A stretch of DNA of 7,073 bases from Actinomycetota bacterium (GTDB taxonomy: Bacteria; Actinomycetota; Thermoleophilia; Gaiellales; Gaiellaceae): contig JACCVK010000076.1 of assembly GCA_013698195.1 (NCBI GenBank), positions 1-7,073 of the forward strand, read 5' to 3'. Position numbers and translations under genes: made by a program. Within the stretch, counting starts at the first letter, position 1. Each line of letters begins with the position of its first letter. Below are positions 1 through 7,005 of this stretch, piece after piece. A model generated the notes under the pieces. The model had not been told where the DNA came from and did no database searches. It saw nothing but the letters and a program-made list of their open reading frames with translations.

Positions 1-243
1 GGACTGAGGTGTGCAACCGCGCGCTCCAGGGATCGCGTCCCACCCGTCCGGACTCGGCCGCCCGGGGATGCCCGTACGCGGGTAGACGTACAGAACGGCG
101 ACGCCGGCGCAAAGATCGGCGAGATCGACCGGTCCCCACGACGAGTCCAGCACGAGCGCCGGCGCTCGGGTTCCCGGCAGATGGTCGCACGCGCCGTCGT
201 CCACGGGGACCGGCAGATCTGACGGAAGCTGATAGACGCTCAT
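1..243 (-). CDS. Peroxiredoxin (AhpC/TSA, BCP-like), N-terminal part, cut by window edge
   Basis: This frame stays open for 81 codons from an ATG at 243-241 to the left edge, so the gene is partial. The predicted protein is a thioredoxin-fold thiol peroxidase, which would reduce hydroperoxides in the cytoplasm. It opens with a stretch typical of actinobacterial peroxiredoxins (LPVPVDDGACDHLPG, residues 10-24). A beta-strand with VLYVYPRTG follows (residues 50-58), then GWDAIPGARGCTPQS (67-81), where Cys77 is the likely peroxidatic cysteine. The spacing between the YP strand and this cysteine is longer than in classical BCP, and the usual PxxxTxxC motif is replaced by PGARGC. Any resolving cysteine lies beyond the edge. 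The ATG overlaps the stop of the preceding gene (ATGA), which supports this start and implies translational coupling. I am confident of the superfamily and less so of the subfamily or reductant. Confidence 0.85.
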   Translation of the reverse strand, partial: MSVYQLPSDLPVPVDDGACDHLPGTRAPALVLDSSWGPVDLADLCAGVAVLYVYPRTGIPGRPSPDGWDAIPGARGCTPQS

Positions 244-764
244 GCGAGAGCGCGCCGCCTCGCAGCGCGGAGCAGGAGAACACGGATGAGCCCGCTGAAC
301 GGTTGGATGACGAACCAGTACCGGCGGAACCTCGCACGGGCAGTGCGATCGGCCACATGGACGCGCGTCTCAGTGGTCAGCGACGAGGGGCCGACTCGGA
401 AGTCGATGACCGCCTTGCAGGTGTCGGGTCGCGCGTACGAGAGGAACGCATCGGCGCTCCGCGGTCTGTCAGGATCGCGGTCGCCGCGCAGCCGCCAGAA
501 CTGCCCGGTGAGGCCGAGCACGATTCCCTCACCTGGCACGTCCTCGAGCACGACTCCCGGAAGCTGGCCCCCGACGAACGGCTTCGTTGGATCCCCGTAC
601 GGCTTTCCGAGGCGCCGCACGAACCACAGTGCGCGGGCGAGTGGAATGTCGGTGATCGAGACCGTGCGGAACGCATGGTCGATCCGTTCGGGCGTTGCTT
701 CGATCGTAAGCCTGTGACTCTCCACGAACTCGTACCGGGGCAGGAACTCGTCGAGCTCCCTCAT
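240..764 (-). CDS. Hypothetical protein, SRPBCC/DUF2867-like
   Basis: A protein of about 174 residues with no catalytic motif I recognise. The N-terminal half has a strand followed by a helical segment (SHRLTIEATPERIDHAFRTV). Next comes a strand-rich middle with GGQLPGVVLEDVPGEGIVLG and a conserved-looking GQFWRLRGD. It ends with a strand carrying TTETRVHV, then RFRRYWFVIQPFSGLIR and a basic tail. This order, with an early domain of 'xxAPxxxVW' type and a late 'TETRV...FRRYW...P.SGLIR' segment, resembles actinobacterial SRPBCC or DUF2867-type proteins, which may bind hydrophobic ligands; the family name is from memory. I chose ATG at 764-762, preceded by AGGCGG five bases upstream, which leaves a 22-bp gap after the M20 gene. 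The frame is also open to a TTG at 797, which would overlap the M20 stop by 11 bp, but the GGAG there abuts the TTG and is badly spaced. The stop overlaps the peroxiredoxin ATG. Confidence 0.75.
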   Translation of the reverse strand: MRELDEFLPRYEFVESHRLTIEATPERIDHAFRTVSITDIPLARALWFVRRLGKPYGDPTKPFVGGQLPGVVLEDVPGEGIVLGLTGQFWRLRGDRDPDRPRSADAFLSYARPDTCKAVIDFRVGPSSLTTETRVHVADRTARARFRRYWFVIQPFSGLIRVLLLRAARRRALA

Positions 765-786
765 GGGATCCGCCTGGAAATAGGCG

Positions 787-2019
787 TCACCCTGCAACTC
801 CGCAAATCTTCATGGCGGCGCGCGCGTACACCTCGGCCGTCTTCGCGAGCCCGTCGATCTCGAGATTCTCGCCCTTGACGGTGTCGAGGAGCCCTGTCGA
901 CGTTCCGTAATTGACAGTCGGGACTCCGTAGCGCGTCAGGGCTGAGGCGTCGGAGAACCAGCGGGTCACATCGCGCTCCGGCGGCGCTCCGAACACCTCG
1001 GCGTGGGCGTCGTCGAGCGCGGCGATCAGCTGGTGACCTTCGTCGATCTCGGCTCCCGGCGCGGTGACGTAGACCTCGCCTTCGACGCCATGCTCGGGGA
1101 AGCGCCGTTCGAGGGTCCGCACGAGCTCGAGCACCTCGCCGCGCGCGGTCGCCATCTCCTTCGTGGGCGGCACGCGAACGTCGAGGAAGAGATCCGTGCG
1201 ATGAGGAGTCCGCGAGACACGCCAGCCGAATCCACCGTCGATGCCGCTCACGTTCACGACCGCGCTCGTGCCTCGATACGAGTTCGACGCATCGCCCTCC
1301 CAACTCGGGATCCACGCGAGCACCGCATCGAGGACGTCCCGCATGCGCAGGATCGAGTTCCGGTCGCGTTTTCCCTCCGTGAACGCCGTGTGGATGAAGT
1401 CGCCCTGCGTCGAGATGCGAAGCCAGAGCGACCCGAAGTGCCCCAGCACGAGCTTCGACGCCGTCGGTTCACCCAGGATGCACATGTCCGCGACGCCGCC
1501 GTGGGTCACGAGGTAGCGCGTTCCGGCCGCGTAGCCCCGGAACTCTGCGCCCTGAGCGTCGGCCCACTGGGACTTCTCGATCTCGCCGCTCACGGCCGCG
1601 ATCAGCACATCTCCCCGCAGCTGGATGCCGGCTTCGTCGAGCGCGCGCAGCGCCTCGACGTAACACGCGAGCGCGCCCTTCATGTTCGAGATCCCAAGCC
1701 CGTACAGGCGCCCGTCCTCGACGAACGCGCGTGGCTGAAATCCGGGGACGTGGGCGAGCCACGCCTCCTTGCCCGAGTACGACGTGTCCAGGTGCCCGTT
1801 GAACATGAGGCTTGGCCCCCCGCCCGAGCCGGGCCTTGTCCCGAGCACGTTGGCGCGCCCCTCCTCGATCTGTTGCCACTGGACCTGGAGCCCCATGTCC
1901 GCGAACGTCTGCGCGACGAGCTCCGCAAGCTCCTGCTCCGAGCCCGTGAAGCTCGGCGTCTCGATCGCGCGGCTCGCCCACTCGACGAGCCTGGCTCGGT
2001 CAATGCGCAGCTCAGCCAC
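787..2019 (-). CDS. M20-family metallopeptidase/amidohydrolase homologue (ArgE/DapE/CPG2 type), atypical metal site
   Basis: A 410-residue cytoplasmic protein of usual M20 length. Family members use one or two zinc ions to hydrolyse N-acyl or peptide bonds. Visible landmarks are FNGHLDT (His76, Asp78), LGISNMKGALAC (Asn112 where the bridging Asp usually sits), VSGEIEKS (Glu146 as candidate general base, Ile147 where the second Glu usually sits), LGEPT (Glu184) and a lid-domain His210 in GDFIHTAF. Near the C-terminus WFSDASAL and VPTVNYGTSTG are typical, but the final metal-binding His is absent: LLDTVKGENLEI occupies residues 377-388. The ligands of one metal (His76, Glu184) are kept and those specific to the other are lost, so this may be a mononuclear or altered enzyme. 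The start is GTG, with no nearby in-frame alternative, and overlaps the end of the upstream oxidoreductase gene by 8 bp. The substrate is unknown; I would not call it ArgE or DapE. Confidence 0.9.
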   Translation of the reverse strand: MAELRIDRARLVEWASRAIETPSFTGSEQELAELVAQTFADMGLQVQWQQIEEGRANVLGTRPGSGGGPSLMFNGHLDTSYSGKEAWLAHVPGFQPRAFVEDGRLYGLGISNMKGALACYVEALRALDEAGIQLRGDVLIAAVSGEIEKSQWADAQGAEFRGYAAGTRYLVTHGGVADMCILGEPTASKLVLGHFGSLWLRISTQGDFIHTAFTEGKRDRNSILRMRDVLDAVLAWIPSWEGDASNSYRGTSAVVNVSGIDGGFGWRVSRTPHRTDLFLDVRVPPTKEMATARGEVLELVRTLERRFPEHGVEGEVYVTAPGAEIDEGHQLIAALDDAHAEVFGAPPERDVTRWFSDASALTRYGVPTVNYGTSTGLLDTVKGENLEIDGLAKTAEVYARAAMKICGVAG

Positions 2020-3046
2020 GGAAGTGCGGGAGAACCTTCTCGCCGAAGAGCCGGATCTGGTCGTGCCGCCGATCGCCCCACAGCTCGAGCATCACGTGCG
2101 TGCAGCCAGCCGCCCGATACTCCTCGATGGCCGCGACGCAGTCCTCCGGCATCCCCGCGATCGGCTTGCAGCGGTCGAGGAGCGAGTCGGTCACCTCCGC
2201 CTTAGCCGCGAGCCGTCCTCCGCTCTCCATCGCGTCTGCGACCGGGCGGAGCTCCTCCATCTCGATCTCGGCGAGCTCGAGCAGCGTGTCTGCGGAGCCC
2301 TTGATGTTCTGGAACTTGTTCGCGAGGTACATCCCAGCGATCTCGCGCGCCCCGTCGCGTCCTGCGTTGCGGTCAGATTCGTGGATCGAGGCGACGATCG
2401 TGCAGCCGATGTCGATGTCGGCGGCGACGTTCTTGCGTGTGTAGCGCACAAAGGCAGGTGTCGTGATCGACGGGGTGAGGCAGCCGTCGGCGATCTCGCC
2501 TGACAGCGCTTGCATTTTCGGCGCCGTCGCGGCGATATACACCGGCGGCACCTCGCGCGGCGTGTCGGCTTCCTCCCGCAGACCAGGGACGGACGCGCTC
2601 CAGGTCTCGCCCTCGTACTCGAACGACTCGCCGCCGAGCACACCGCGCACGATCGTCACGGCGTCGCGCATCGGGCCGAGCGTCTTCTTCGTTTGAGAGG
2701 CGATGTTGTTGAGGAAGATCTTCGAAGTGCCAAAGCCGAGGAGGAAGCGGCCCTGCCCGGCCGCTTCCTGCACGACACGCGCGTCCATCGCGACCTGCAC
2801 CGGGTGGCGCGTGAACGGTGAGATGATTCCCCAGCCGATCGTTAGCCGCTGCGTCTCCCGTGCCATCAACGCGGAGACGACGGTCGACGAGCGTGCCTCC
2901 ATCCCGTGCTTCCGCCACCAGGGATACGCCTCGGCGAGCCAGATCGTGTCCATCCCGGCGTCGTCCATGACGCGAGCCGATTCGAGCATCTCCTCGAGCG
3001 GCTCCATCGTGAGCTGCATCACGCCGATGCGGAAAGGCGGCGGCAT
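2012..3046 (-). CDS. LLM class flavin-dependent oxidoreductase (luciferase-like, Mer/F420-type)
   Basis: A 344-residue TIM-barrel protein of the bacterial luciferase-like superfamily. Members use FMN or reduced coenzyme F420 for monooxygenation or hydride transfer. Supporting segments in order are the first barrel strand FRIGVMQL (residues 5-12), helix and strand with DDAGMDTIWLAE (28-39), LTIGWGIISPFTRHPVQVAM (68-87), GRFLLGFGTSK (99-109), PMRDAVTIVRGVLGGESFEYEGE (125-147) and VPPVYIAATAPKMQALSGEIADG (166-188). The last segment matches the 'vPiyvaalgPkm.elaGeiADG' block common in Mer-like F420-dependent members. The C-terminal strand GCTHVMLELWGD closes the barrel. F420 is more likely than FMN from this resemblance, but sequence does not prove it. 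The ATG at 3046-3044 is preceded by GAGAGG 11 bases upstream. It is the first gene of the leftward operon, and its last codons overlap the GTG of the M20 gene. Confidence 0.9.
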   Translation of the reverse strand: MPPPFRIGVMQLTMEPLEEMLESARVMDDAGMDTIWLAEAYPWWRKHGMEARSSTVVSALMARETQRLTIGWGIISPFTRHPVQVAMDARVVQEAAGQGRFLLGFGTSKIFLNNIASQTKKTLGPMRDAVTIVRGVLGGESFEYEGETWSASVPGLREEADTPREVPPVYIAATAPKMQALSGEIADGCLTPSITTPAFVRYTRKNVAADIDIGCTIVASIHESDRNAGRDGAREIAGMYLANKFQNIKGSADTLLELAEIEMEELRPVADAMESGGRLAAKAEVTDSLLDRCKPIAGMPEDCVAAIEEYRAAGCTHVMLELWGDRRHDQIRLFGEKVLPHFRG

Positions 3047-3144
3047 CGCTCGCCCATCCTCTCACGCGCCCACACCGCGCGAGCCCAGGGCACGACGTAG
3101 TCAACGACGACCGCGCGGGTTAGGGTCGCGCGATCAAAGACGGC
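3047..3144. promoter_or_regulatory. Divergent intergenic region between operon and regulator
   Basis: These 98 bp must carry the start signals for both the leftward operon and the rightward regulator. They contain a TTGACT box on the minus strand (3104-3099), a near-direct repeat ACGACGT/ACGACGA (3092-3098 and 3104-3110, 12 bp start to start), two 8-bp GC palindromes (CCGCGCGG at 3111-3118, TCGCGCGA at 3126-3133) and a plus-strand TAGGGT (3121-3126). The minus-strand -35-like box has no convincing -10 at 16-18 bp. No gene or RNA is visible here. Confidence 0.6.
3098..3126 (+). promoter_or_regulatory. Candidate promoter of the large regulator
   Basis: TAGGGT at 3121-3126 fits the actinobacterial TANNNT -10 pattern. 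TAGTCA at 3098-3103 lies 17 bp upstream as a weak -35. A start site around 3133 would leave a leader of about 12 bases before the ATG at 3145. That leader, ATCAAAGACGGC, has only a poor Shine-Dalgarno (AAAGA), so initiation may be leaderless-like or weak. This is a pattern match only. Confidence 0.3.
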
Positions 3145-6100
3145 ATGGAATTCAAGATCCTCGGCCCGCTCGAGGTGCTCGTCGACGGGCGCCCACTCGA
3201 GCTGGGCGGCGCCAAGCAACGCGCGCTGCTGACCGTCCTGCTGCTGCATGCGAACGAGGTCGTGTCGAGCGACCGACTGATCGATGCGCTCTGGGAGGAG
3301 GAGGCGCCCGAGACCGGCAGGAAGGCGCTTCAGGTGTACGTGTCTCAACTCCGCAAGGCGATCGGCAAGGAGCGCCTGGTGACCCAGGCACCCGGGTATC
3401 TCCTGCGAGTCGAGCCGGAGGAGCTCGATCTGGACCGGTTCAGGATGCTCGTCGCCTCCGGACAGCCGGAAGCCGCACTCTCGCTCTGGCGGGGGCCTGC
3501 GCTCGCCGAGTTTGCCTACCAGCGGTTCGCCCAGCCCGAGATCGCCCAGCTCGAGGAGCTCCGACTCAACTGCGTGGAATCTCGGATCGAGGCGGAGCTC
3601 GCAGCGGGCCGCCATACGGGCGTAATCGGGGAGCTCGAAGCGCTCGTCTCCGAGAACCCGCTACGGGAGCGGCTACGAGCCCAGCTCATGCTGGCCCTCT
3701 ACCGCGCCGGCAGGCAGGCCGAAGCGCTCGAGGCCTTCCAGGACGTCCGGCGCGCGCTCGTCGACGAGCTCGGGATCGATCCCTCGCGCCAGCTGCGGGA
3801 GCTCGAATCGGCGATCCTCCGCCAGGATCCGGCCCTCGAAGCGCGTTCGAGCCCCACACCGAACCCGGCGGCTGTCGAACCGACCGAGGCACCGCTGCCC
3901 GAGCCGCAGGTATCCGTGGCCGCGCCGCGTGAGGCACGCAAGACAGTGACGGCGCTCGTCGCGCGTATCACCCTGTTCTCTCCCGACGGAAGCCGGCTCG
4001 ACCCGGAGGTCCTGCGAGGTGTGTCGAGGCGTGCGTTCGGCGAGGTGGAGAACGCGATCGAACGCCACGGCGGCACGATCCAAGCGATCGCGGGGGACGC
4101 CGTGAGCGCCGTCTTCGGGCTCCCGCGTGTTCACGAGGATGACGCCTTACGTGCGTTGCGCGCTGCAAGCGAAGCGAGAGAGCAACTCCTGTGCGTGGCC
4201 GCGGAGATCGAGGCGTCGTCTCCCGCACGCCTCGACGCTCGCATCGGCGTGAGCACAGGCGAGGTATTCACCGGCGCCGACGTGGGATCGTCGCTGACAC
4301 CGACCGGAGAGCCACTGACGGTCTCCGCATCTCTCGCACATATGGGCGAACCGGGAGAGGTCCTTCTCGACGAAGCGACTCGTCGCGTCGTCCGCGACGC
4401 GGTGGTCGTCGAAGAGTTGGTCGAAGCTCCAGGCCATCGACTGGTGGAAGTCGCGAGCGCCGAACGCGGCTACTCGAGCCGCTTCAGCTCCCCCATGGTC
4501 GGCCGTGCGCGCGAGCGGAGACGTCTGAACGATGCCTTCGAGCAAGCGTTGACCGACGATTCTTGCCAGCTCTTCACGATCCTCGGCAGCGCAGGCGTTG
4601 GCAAGTCGCGCCTCGTCCGCGAGTTCCTCGCCGATGTCGAGCGACGCGCCCAGGTCGCGCGGGGCCGCTGCCTGTCGTACGGCGAGGGCATCACCTACTG
4701 GCCGGTGCTCGAAGCAGTCAAGGATGCTGTGGGCATCGGCGACACCGACACACCGGAGGAATGCGTCGCGAAGCTCAAATGGGTGTTCGCCGAGGAGAGC
4801 GAAGTGGAGATTGCGACGCAGCAGCTCGCGTCCGTTCTCGGGCTCGGAGTGGCGGCAGGCGCGACGGAAGAGAGCTTCTGGGCGGTCCGGCTCTTCTTCG
4901 AGGTTGTCGCGCGCAAGCAACCGCTCGTCCTTGTCTTCGACGACGTCCACTGGGGGGAGCCCACCTTCCTCGACCTGCTCGACCACCTATCCGACTGGAT
5001 GCGCGACGCCCCGATCCTCCTCGTCTGCATAGCGCGCCCCGAACTCCTCGATACCCGCCCTGAGTGGGGTGGCGGGAAGCTGAACTCGACCTCGGTCCTC
5101 CTCGAGCCGCTCTCGGACGTCGAGAGCGTGCAGCTCGTCGAGAACCTCGCCGGCAGCGGTTTCCTGCGGGACACGTCGCGTCAGCGCATCGTCGAAGCGG
5201 CGGACGGAAATCCGCTGTTCGTCGAGGAGATGCTCGCGCTGCTGCTGGAGGACGGGGACCTCGCGACGGCGTTCGAGACACCACCGACGATCCAGGCGCT
5301 GCTGGCGGCTCGTCTCGATCGACTCGGCTACGACGAGCGGGCCGCGATCGAGGCCGCGGCAATCGAGGGCAAGGTCTTCCACGCGAGCTCGGTGACGGAG
5401 CTGACCGGTGTTGCTACCCGCTCCGCGGAGCGGGAGCTGCTGACGCTCGTCCGCAAGGAGCTGGTCCGCCCAGATCGCTCCCTCTTCGCCGGTGACAAGG
5501 CGTTTCGCTTTCGCCACCTGTTGATTCGCGACGCGGCATACGACTCGATTCCGAAAGAGCGACGCGCGACGCTGCACCAGCGTCACGCCGACTGGCTCGA
5601 GCGAAAGGTCGAAGATCGGGCACCCGAGTTCGACGAAGTCCTCGGCTACCACCTCGAACGGGCTCACCGCTACCGCATGGAGCTCGGCGCGGTGAACGGC
5701 GAGCACGATGAGCTCGCACTGCGGGCGGGCAGGCGACTCGGCGCCGCGGGACGACGTGCGCTCGCGCGCGGAGACACCCCGGCTGCGCTCAACCTCGTCT
5801 CACGCGCGGCAGCGATCCTTCCTCGGGACGACCCCGCCCGGCTCGATCTCGTCCCAGGTCTTCGGATCGTGCAGGGGCTCGGCGACCAGCTCGCGTGGGC
5901 AGAGGAAGTCTTGAGCGACGCGATCGCGACCGGTGACAGCCGCGTCCAGGCTCACGCGCGGGTGCAGCAAGCTCTGCTCCAGCTCTTCACCGGATCCGAC
6001 GTCGAGGTCGACCAGCTCGTCGACACAGCGGAGAACGCCATTGGCACCTTCGAGGAGCTGCACGACGACCTCGGGCTCTCTCGCTCGTGGCGGCTGCTTC

Positions 6101-6948
6101 AGCAAGCGCGATATCTCGGCCGGCAGGCGGCTGCGAGCGCCGACGCAGCCGAAAACGCGCTCGCCCATGCCCGCCGGGCCGAGGACGCGCTCGAAGAGCT
6201 CGAGATCATGACCTGGCTCGGGATCGCGCTGTACATGGGCTCGACACCCGCCGCCGAGGCGGCTGCCCGGGTCAACGTCCACCTCGCCCAGGCGCGCACG
6301 AGCCGCACCACAGAGTCGCTTCTCCTGAGCTGCCTGGCCCCCCTCGAGGCCATGCAGGGACGAGTGTCGGAGGCACGTGAGCTCATCGCCCGAGCTCAGG
6401 TGGTGGTCGACGACCTCGGCTACCTCGCCCAGCTCGCACTCGTCCCCTTCCACGCGGGCGTCACCGAGCTGCTCGCCGGCGACCCCGCTGCCGCGGAGCA
6501 CGCCTTCCGAGCTTCGCTTGCGCCGCTCGAGGAGATCGGCGAGACGAGCAACTACTGCTCGATCGTTGCGGGGTTGGCTCAGGCCGTGTATCTCCAGGAA
6601 CGGTACGAGGAGGCCGACGAGCTCACACGAGTCAGCGAGCGCCTGGCCAGGACCAACGACATTCACGCACAGGTCACGTGGCGTTCGGTACGTGTGAAGG
6701 CGCTCGCGCGGCAAGGTCACATCTCCGAGGCCCTGGCACTCGCCGCCGAGGCGATCTCCTTCGCCGAGGCGAGCGACTTCCTGAACGCGCACGGTGAGGC
6801 GCTGCTCGATCTCGCTGAGGTCTTGGCGATGGCTGACCGTCCAACAGACGGGTTTCAGGCCGTCGAAGCGGCGCTGCGGCTGTTCGAGCGCAAGGGGAAC
6901 GTCGTCGGGGTCGCGAGGAGCGGCACACTTCTCGCCGGGATCTCGTAG
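3145..6948 (+). CDS. SARP/AfsR-like regulator: wHTH-BTAD-pseudo-cyclase-AAA/STAND ATPase-TPR
   Basis: A 1267-residue multidomain cytoplasmic transcriptional regulator. Residues 1-90 form an OmpR-type winged helix (FKILGPLEV, then GGAKQRALLTVLLLHANEVV, VYVSQLRKAIG and APGYLLRV). Residues 95-228 are the bacterial transcriptional activation domain (LDLDRF to LESAILRQD, with ENPLRERLRAQLMLALYRAG). A Pro-rich linker (229-262) follows. Residues 266-440 resemble a class III adenylate/guanylate cyclase (KTVT, ERHGGTIQAIAGDAVSAVFG, VHEDDALRAL, PGEVLLDEAT), but Arg274, Thr392 and Ser396 replace catalytic residues. Residues 450-700 are an AAA/STAND ATPase: PMVGR, Walker A GSAGVGKS (481-488) and Walker B LVFDDVHW (596-603). 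FRFRHLLIRDAAYDS (787-801) marks the helical arm, and alanine-rich TPR-like helices fill about 830-1260. No LuxR helix-turn-helix is present at the C-terminus, unlike LAL regulators. It probably binds DNA as a nucleotide-dependent switch and may control the divergent operon; that target is inference. Confidence 0.93.
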   Translation: MEFKILGPLEVLVDGRPLELGGAKQRALLTVLLLHANEVVSSDRLIDALWEEEAPETGRKALQVYVSQLRKAIGKERLVTQAPGYLLRVEPEELDLDRFRMLVASGQPEAALSLWRGPALAEFAYQRFAQPEIAQLEELRLNCVESRIEAELAAGRHTGVIGELEALVSENPLRERLRAQLMLALYRAGRQAEALEAFQDVRRALVDELGIDPSRQLRELESAILRQDPALEARSSPTPNPAAVEPTEAPLPEPQVSVAAPREARKTVTALVARITLFSPDGSRLDPEVLRGVSRRAFGEVENAIERHGGTIQAIAGDAVSAVFGLPRVHEDDALRALRAASEAREQLLCVAAEIEASSPARLDARIGVSTGEVFTGADVGSSLTPTGEPLTVSASLAHMGEPGEVLLDEATRRVVRDAVVVEELVEAPGHRLVEVASAERGYSSRFSSPMVGRARERRRLNDAFEQALTDDSCQLFTILGSAGVGKSRLVREFLADVERRAQVARGRCLSYGEGITYWPVLEAVKDAVGIGDTDTPEECVAKLKWVFAEESEVEIATQQLASVLGLGVAAGATEESFWAVRLFFEVVARKQPLVLVFDDVHWGEPTFLDLLDHLSDWMRDAPILLVCIARPELLDTRPEWGGGKLNSTSVLLEPLSDVESVQLVENLAGSGFLRDTSRQRIVEAADGNPLFVEEMLALLLEDGDLATAFETPPTIQALLAARLDRLGYDERAAIEAAAIEGKVFHASSVTELTGVATRSAERELLTLVRKELVRPDRSLFAGDKAFRFRHLLIRDAAYDSIPKERRATLHQRHADWLERKVEDRAPEFDEVLGYHLERAHRYRMELGAVNGEHDELALRAGRRLGAAGRRALARGDTPAALNLVSRAAAILPRDDPARLDLVPGLRIVQGLGDQLAWAEEVLSDAIATGDSRVQAHARVQQALLQLFTGSDVEVDQLVDTAENAIGTFEELHDDLGLSRSWRLLQQARYLGRQAAASADAAENALAHARRAEDALEELEIMTWLGIALYMGSTPAAEAAARVNVHLAQARTSRTTESLLLSCLAPLEAMQGRVSEARELIARAQVVVDDLGYLAQLALVPFHAGVTELLAGDPAAAEHAFRASLAPLEEIGETSNYCSIVAGLAQAVYLQERYEEADELTRVSERLARTNDIHAQVTWRSVRVKALARQGHISEALALAAEAISFAEASDFLNAHGEALLDLAEVLAMADRPTDGFQAVEAALRLFERKGNVVGVARSGTLLAGIS

Positions 6949-7005
6949 CTCGACGAACGCGGAAGGCGGGCCTTGAGACCCGCCTCCACGTGTCGAGCTT
7001 TGTTG
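6947..7005 (+). terminator. Rho-independent-type terminator starting inside the regulator stop codon
   Basis: AGCTCGAC (6947-6954) pairs with GTCGAGCT (6992-6999). Inside it, ACG pairs with CGT, GG with CC, and AGGCGGG (6964-6970) with CCCGCCT (6979-6985), around an 8-base loop (6971-6978). This gives about 20 base pairs interrupted by a two-base bulge, one C/A mismatch and a single bulged A. The stem runs into TTTGTTG (6999-7005), a short T-rich tail. The first two stem bases are the AG of the TAG stop codon. The shape and position directly after the large gene support termination, although the T-tract is weak. Confidence 0.7.

Noticed and set aside
764..797. TTG start at 797 for the SRPBCC-like protein
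   Set aside because: The GGAG touches the TTG with no spacer, and the added 11 residues lie before the recognisable fold. The ATG at 764 is preferred, though the longer form cannot be excluded.
9..878. Plus-strand open frame of 289 codons
   Set aside because: It is antisense to the peroxiredoxin, SRPBCC-like and M20 genes. It is rich in Arg, Pro and Ala with no domain pattern, as expected for a shadow frame in GC-rich DNA.
1003..2205. Plus-strand open frame of 400 codons
   Set aside because: It lies opposite the M20 gene and the end of the oxidoreductase gene, both of which show clear family motifs. Its product is Arg/His/Asp-rich and low in recognisable structure.
2703..3932. Plus-strand frame of 409 codons spanning the divergent intergenic region
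   Set aside because: It crosses the start regions of two well-supported genes in other frames and encodes an Arg/Pro/Ala-rich sequence with no family resemblance.
4147..4986. Minus-strand open frame of 279 codons
   Set aside because: It lies opposite the cyclase-like and Walker A/B regions of the regulator, which are unmistakable on the plus strand.
5800..6792. Minus-strand open frame of 330 codons
   Set aside because: It is antisense to the TPR-like region of the regulator, where the plus-strand frame gives coherent amphipathic helices. The antisense product shows no motif.
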